Origin: Bacillota bacterium
GTDB lineage: Bacteria; Bacillota; Clostridia; Christensenellales; Borkfalkiaceae
Direction of reading: 5' to 3'
Length of the DNA: 64,000 nt
Assembly: GCA_003343995.1 (NCBI GenBank)
Contig: QAKE01000011.1
Location: 1 to 64,000, forward strand
Shown here in pieces: positions 61,497 through 64,000 of the stretch. Positions within the stretch are counted from its first letter, which is position 1; each line of letters opens with the position of its first letter. Under the pieces are notes generated by a model that was not told the origin of the DNA, searched no databases, and saw only the letters and a program-made list of their open reading frames with translations. A program made the translations under genes and the position numbers.

Positions 61497-63122
61497 TCAG
61501 TCCTCGTCGATCTGCAGGCTGCCGTCGGGCATCCGGCGGAAGCGGCGCAGATACTCCCACGCCAGCCGGGCGTCCTCGGGGTTGCTGTCGTGGCCCTTGC
61601 CCATCACCAGGGTGTAGTTGTAGAGGTTCAGGGGCTTTTCGTCATTGGAGAAGAAGCGGTGGGTGATGACCTTGCGGGTGGGGAACTGGGGGTTGGGATA
61701 CCGCTCCTCGATCACATCGCCGGGCACCCCCACGCCGCAGCTTTCGGGGGTGGCCACATAGGGGGTCTCCTTGCAGGTGATGTTGTTGTAGGACTTCCAC
61801 CAGTCGTAGGCCACCTGCTGGCCGCTGCCCCGGACGGCGGGATACTCGATGTCCCGGCTGCCGTAGACATACCAGACCGGCATGCGGTAGTCATACTGCA
61901 TCTTTTTGGCGGTGGCGATGGCAAAGCACTTCATGTTGCGGTCCTGGCAGAAGCGGGTGTCGTTGGCAAAGACCGCCGCGATCTTTTCAGGATTGGTCAT
62001 GGCAAAGACCTGGCTCATGGCCGAACCGTTGGAGAAGCCGGACATGTAGATCCGGGTTTCGTCCACCGGGTAGGTGGCCTTCATGTGGTCGATGAGGGCG
62101 TTGAGGTAGGCGATGTCGTCGGGCTGGCTCTCATCCATCTCCATGTTCCAGCCCCAGTGGGAGGAACACCAGGTAAAGACCAGCAAAAAGCCCTTCTCCT
62201 CCGCCACCTCATGGAACTTGGAGGTGTTGGCCATGTTGCCGGGGGTGTCGGCCCCGCCGTGGTTGAAGATGACCAGCGGCACCTTTTTGCCGGGGTTCTG
62301 TTTCACCGCCTCGGGCACATACTCGAACCAGGTGTGGGCCATGCCGTTGTTGTCCCCCAGCAGGGTGTCGTCCTCGTGGACGATGAACTTGTAGTCGTCC
62401 CGCACCAGACGGAAATCCATGACCCCGTACTCGGTGGTGTTGGGGCGGCAGACCTTGGAAAAGAGGTTGTCCCAGCCGGCGGTGAGCAGGGCGGCCATCG
62501 AAGCGGGGGCCTCCCCGGCGGGCTGCTTGACGAACTGGGCGGGGTTGATCTTGTTGTAGCGGTGGGTCTGCTCCCCGGCGTTGACCCGGTTGAGCAGCTG
62601 GAAGAAGTCCGCCGCGTCGGGATCGGCGTTCCACAGCACCGCCGACACCGGGGCGTCCTTGGTCAGATGCTGCACCATGGGATGCAGGCTGCCGCCCACC
62701 GCCGCCACACCGGCCACATTGACGGGGGTGCAGGCGGCGATGCTCAGCGCCAGGCTGGCGCCGGTGCCCACCCCGGCCAGATACCGGGCGTTGTGCATGT
62801 TGTGGTAGATGCCGTAGTCGTGGAAATCCGGCTGATAGTTGAACAGGCGGATCAGCTCGTTGACGTCGGCCATGTCCTTGCCCTGGGGATCGGCGTCCCA
62901 GCTGTTTTCCACCGGGTTGGGGAAGAGCAGCACCATCCGGCGGAAGTCCACCATCCTGGCAAAGGCCTCGTCCTGCATCAGCTGTTCCAGATGCTCGGCG
63001 GAGCTGCTGTCCCGCAGGATGGTGACCATGGTGTTGTCATAGCAGCACAGCCGCTCCCCGGCGGGGTAGATCACATACATGCTGCGGTTGATTTCGGGAT
63101 ATTCTTTCAGTTCCAGACGCAT
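61497..63122 (-). CDS. Two-domain alpha/beta hydrolase, N-terminal half without nucleophile
   Basis: This 541-residue protein looks like two hydrolase domains in tandem. The first (about 1-225) has a Gly119 elbow (GVGTG, residues 117-121) in place of GxSxG. The second (about 230-541) is an LpqC-like esterase with VIFNHGGADTPG, nucleophile Ser364 (SGFSNGSAMS) and MGKGHDSNPED, where the His is likely. The C-terminal half is similar to the hydrolase part of the three stalk-bearing paralogues but lacks the stalk. The inert half may bind substrate or mediate assembly. AAGGAG precedes the ATG. Confidence 0.78.
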   Translation of the reverse strand: MRLELKEYPEINRSMYVIYPAGERLCCYDNTMVTILRDSSSAEHLEQLMQDEAFARMVDFRRMVLLFPNPVENSWDADPQGKDMADVNELIRLFNYQPDFHDYGIYHNMHNARYLAGVGTGASLALSIAACTPVNVAGVAAVGGSLHPMVQHLTKDAPVSAVLWNADPDAADFFQLLNRVNAGEQTHRYNKINPAQFVKQPAGEAPASMAALLTAGWDNLFSKVCRPNTTEYGVMDFRLVRDDYKFIVHEDDTLLGDNNGMAHTWFEYVPEAVKQNPGKKVPLVIFNHGGADTPGNMANTSKFHEVAEEKGFLLVFTWCSSHWGWNMEMDESQPDDIAYLNALIDHMKATYPVDETRIYMSGFSNGSAMSQVFAMTNPEKIAAVFANDTRFCQDRNMKCFAIATAKKMQYDYRMPVWYVYGSRDIEYPAVRGSGQQVAYDWWKSYNNITCKETPYVATPESCGVGVPGDVIEERYPNPQFPTRKVITHRFFSNDEKPLNLYNYTLVMGKGHDSNPEDARLAWEYLRRFRRMPDGSLQIDED

Positions 63123-63134
63123 GGCGGTTCTCCT

Positions 63135-64000
63135 TTACAGTTCCATGGCCTCGTAGGCCAGGTCGCGGATGGCGGGATGGATTTCGTTGTAGGCTTCCAG
63201 CATCCCCAGAATCTGGTGGGCGTAGTAGATGCTCAGATGGTTGACCGGGTCCACCAGCGAGAAGGCCCCGGCGGCGCCGTCCCAGCCGAACTCGCCCACC
63301 GGGCTTTTGGCCTTGGTGCCGTCCATCAGGGTGCGCACCCCCAGGCCGTAGCCGTAGCCCACCTTGCCGCTCTTGGCAAAGTCCTTCAGCTCCTGCTCGT
63401 TGAGCCAGTTGCGGCTCATCAGGGCGATGGATTCGGGTTTGAGGATCCGGTTGCCGGTGGCCCCCACCCCGCCGTTGGCCAGGGCGTCGATGACCTTGCT
63501 GTACTCGTCCACCGTGGTGCACAGCCCGGCGCCGCCGCTCTCGTAGTTTTTGGTCAGGCGGTAGGCCATGGTCTGGTCCGGTTTGATCTCGCCGGTGTCC
63601 CAGTCCTTGGCGTACTGGGCGGCCAGGCGGCCCTCCTCCCCGGCGGGCACCTGATAGTACATCTCGGTGATGCCCAGGGGTTCAAAGACATTCTCCTTCA
63701 TGTACCGGCCAAAGGTCTTGCCGGTGACCACCTCCACCACCGCGGCCAGCACATCGTGGCCCAGGGCGTAGGAGTAGCGGGTGCCCGGCTCGCAGATCAG
63801 CGGCATCCGGGCCATGGCGTTGACCAGTTCCAGGGTGGTGGCCTCGCCGTGGGTTTTCTCAATGACCTCCCGGATGGGGGCGGCGGCCAGGTCGTAGCTC
63901 AGGCCGGCGGTCATGGACATGAGGTCGTGGATGAGGATTTTGTTCCGGGCCGGGCGCAGGGGGGACTGGTCGGTGGGCCAGGGCTGGGGAAACTCCCCGA
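63135..64000 (-). CDS. Serine hydrolase of the beta-lactamase/esterase family VIII type (5' end off the window)
   Basis: The visible 288 codons are the C-terminal part of a class C beta-lactamase-like fold: DLMSMTAGLSYD, the Tyr motif YSYALGHDVLAAVVE (YSN-like YSY), GKTFGRYMKENVFEPLGI, and GEFGWDGAAG (the HxG/KTG-like segment, here WDG). Esterase family VIII proteins share this pattern. The SxxK nucleophile motif lies beyond base 64000 and cannot be seen. An apparent ATG at 63920 is internal to the domain. It is transcribed in the same direction as the esterase genes and ends 12 bp before the next start. Confidence 0.82.
   Translation of the reverse strand, partial: GEFPQPWPTDQSPLRPARNKILIHDLMSMTAGLSYDLAAAPIREVIEKTHGEATTLELVNAMARMPLICEPGTRYSYALGHDVLAAVVEVVTGKTFGRYMKENVFEPLGITEMYYQVPAGEEGRLAAQYAKDWDTGEIKPDQTMAYRLTKNYESGGAGLCTTVDEYSKVIDALANGGVGATGNRILKPESIALMSRNWLNEQELKDFAKSGKVGYGYGLGVRTLMDGTKAKSPVGEFGWDGAAGAFSLVDPVNHLSIYYAHQILGMLEAYNEIHPAIRDLAYEAMEL

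Overview
The window is GC-rich DNA from a low-GC-phylum (Firmicutes) gut-type anaerobe. It most likely belongs to the Ruminococcaceae/Oscillospiraceae lineage of Faecalibacterium, Gemmiger and Subdoligranulum. The basis is strong AGGAGG-type ribosome sites, lipoprotein-type PstS, DUF3793, DUF6171 and EFR1 proteins, an IS30 element with much lower GC than its surroundings, and large hairpin-rich intergenic repeats. No rRNA, tRNA or CRISPR array was seen. Family names come from motif recognition by eye; no database was searched.

Layout. (1) 1-13,232: a block of at least 4.2 kb (iron alcohol dehydrogenase, DUF3793, flavodoxin, YghZ-type aldo-keto reductase, Fur-family regulator) occurs twice in direct orientation, offset by 9,026 bp. 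The DUF3793-flavodoxin unit has two copies of a GTTAGC-N4-GCTAAC palindrome around an attenuator-like hairpin. Between the copies lie a MATE exporter, a patatin-like lipase, a DUF5655 protein and a SpoU rRNA methyltransferase. (2) 13.2-20 kb: ECF-transporter S component plus uridine-kinase-like protein, mannose-6-phosphate isomerase, and a MacB-like ABC system with a membrane-anchored partner. (3) 20.8-30.6 kb: a phosphate regulon. nptA-phoP-phoR diverges from pstSCAB-phoU, with 11-bp phased Pho boxes between them, followed by an orphan response regulator. PstS has its two halves in swapped (circularly permuted) order. (4) 31-33.6 kb: an IS30 element and an XRE-regulator/ImmA-like protease pair. 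(5) 33.7-40.4 kb: a GT-C-like membrane protein, dTDP-3-amino-sugar genes (FdtB/FdtA-like), and a secreted transglutaminase/DUF4214 protein. (6) 41-42.4 kb: EFR1 ferredoxin-flavodoxin and DUF6171.

(7) 42.7-51.1 kb: a five-gene operon encoding a zinc-ribbon membrane protein, a duplicated Sel1/TPR-like membrane protein, a 1,068-residue protein with putative HEPN, PIN, Ser/Thr kinase and zinc-ribbon segments, a TerY-like vWA protein and a PP2C phosphatase. This is a variant of the TerY-P triad with two possible nuclease domains. (8) 51.1-64 kb: at least ten genes on the minus strand for hydrolases with no signal peptide. They include three paralogues fusing an esterase to a stalk-like domain, and several proteins that have lost the catalytic serine.

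Scattered through the window are six copies of a hairpin-chain intergenic repeat, four of them double-armed around a central covarying hairpin. Most abut a stop codon, and the end of the 4.2-kb duplication lies inside one of them. The kinase-vWA-phosphatase operon, the esterase/pseudo-esterase operon, the permuted PstS and the covarying repeat family are the most interesting items.
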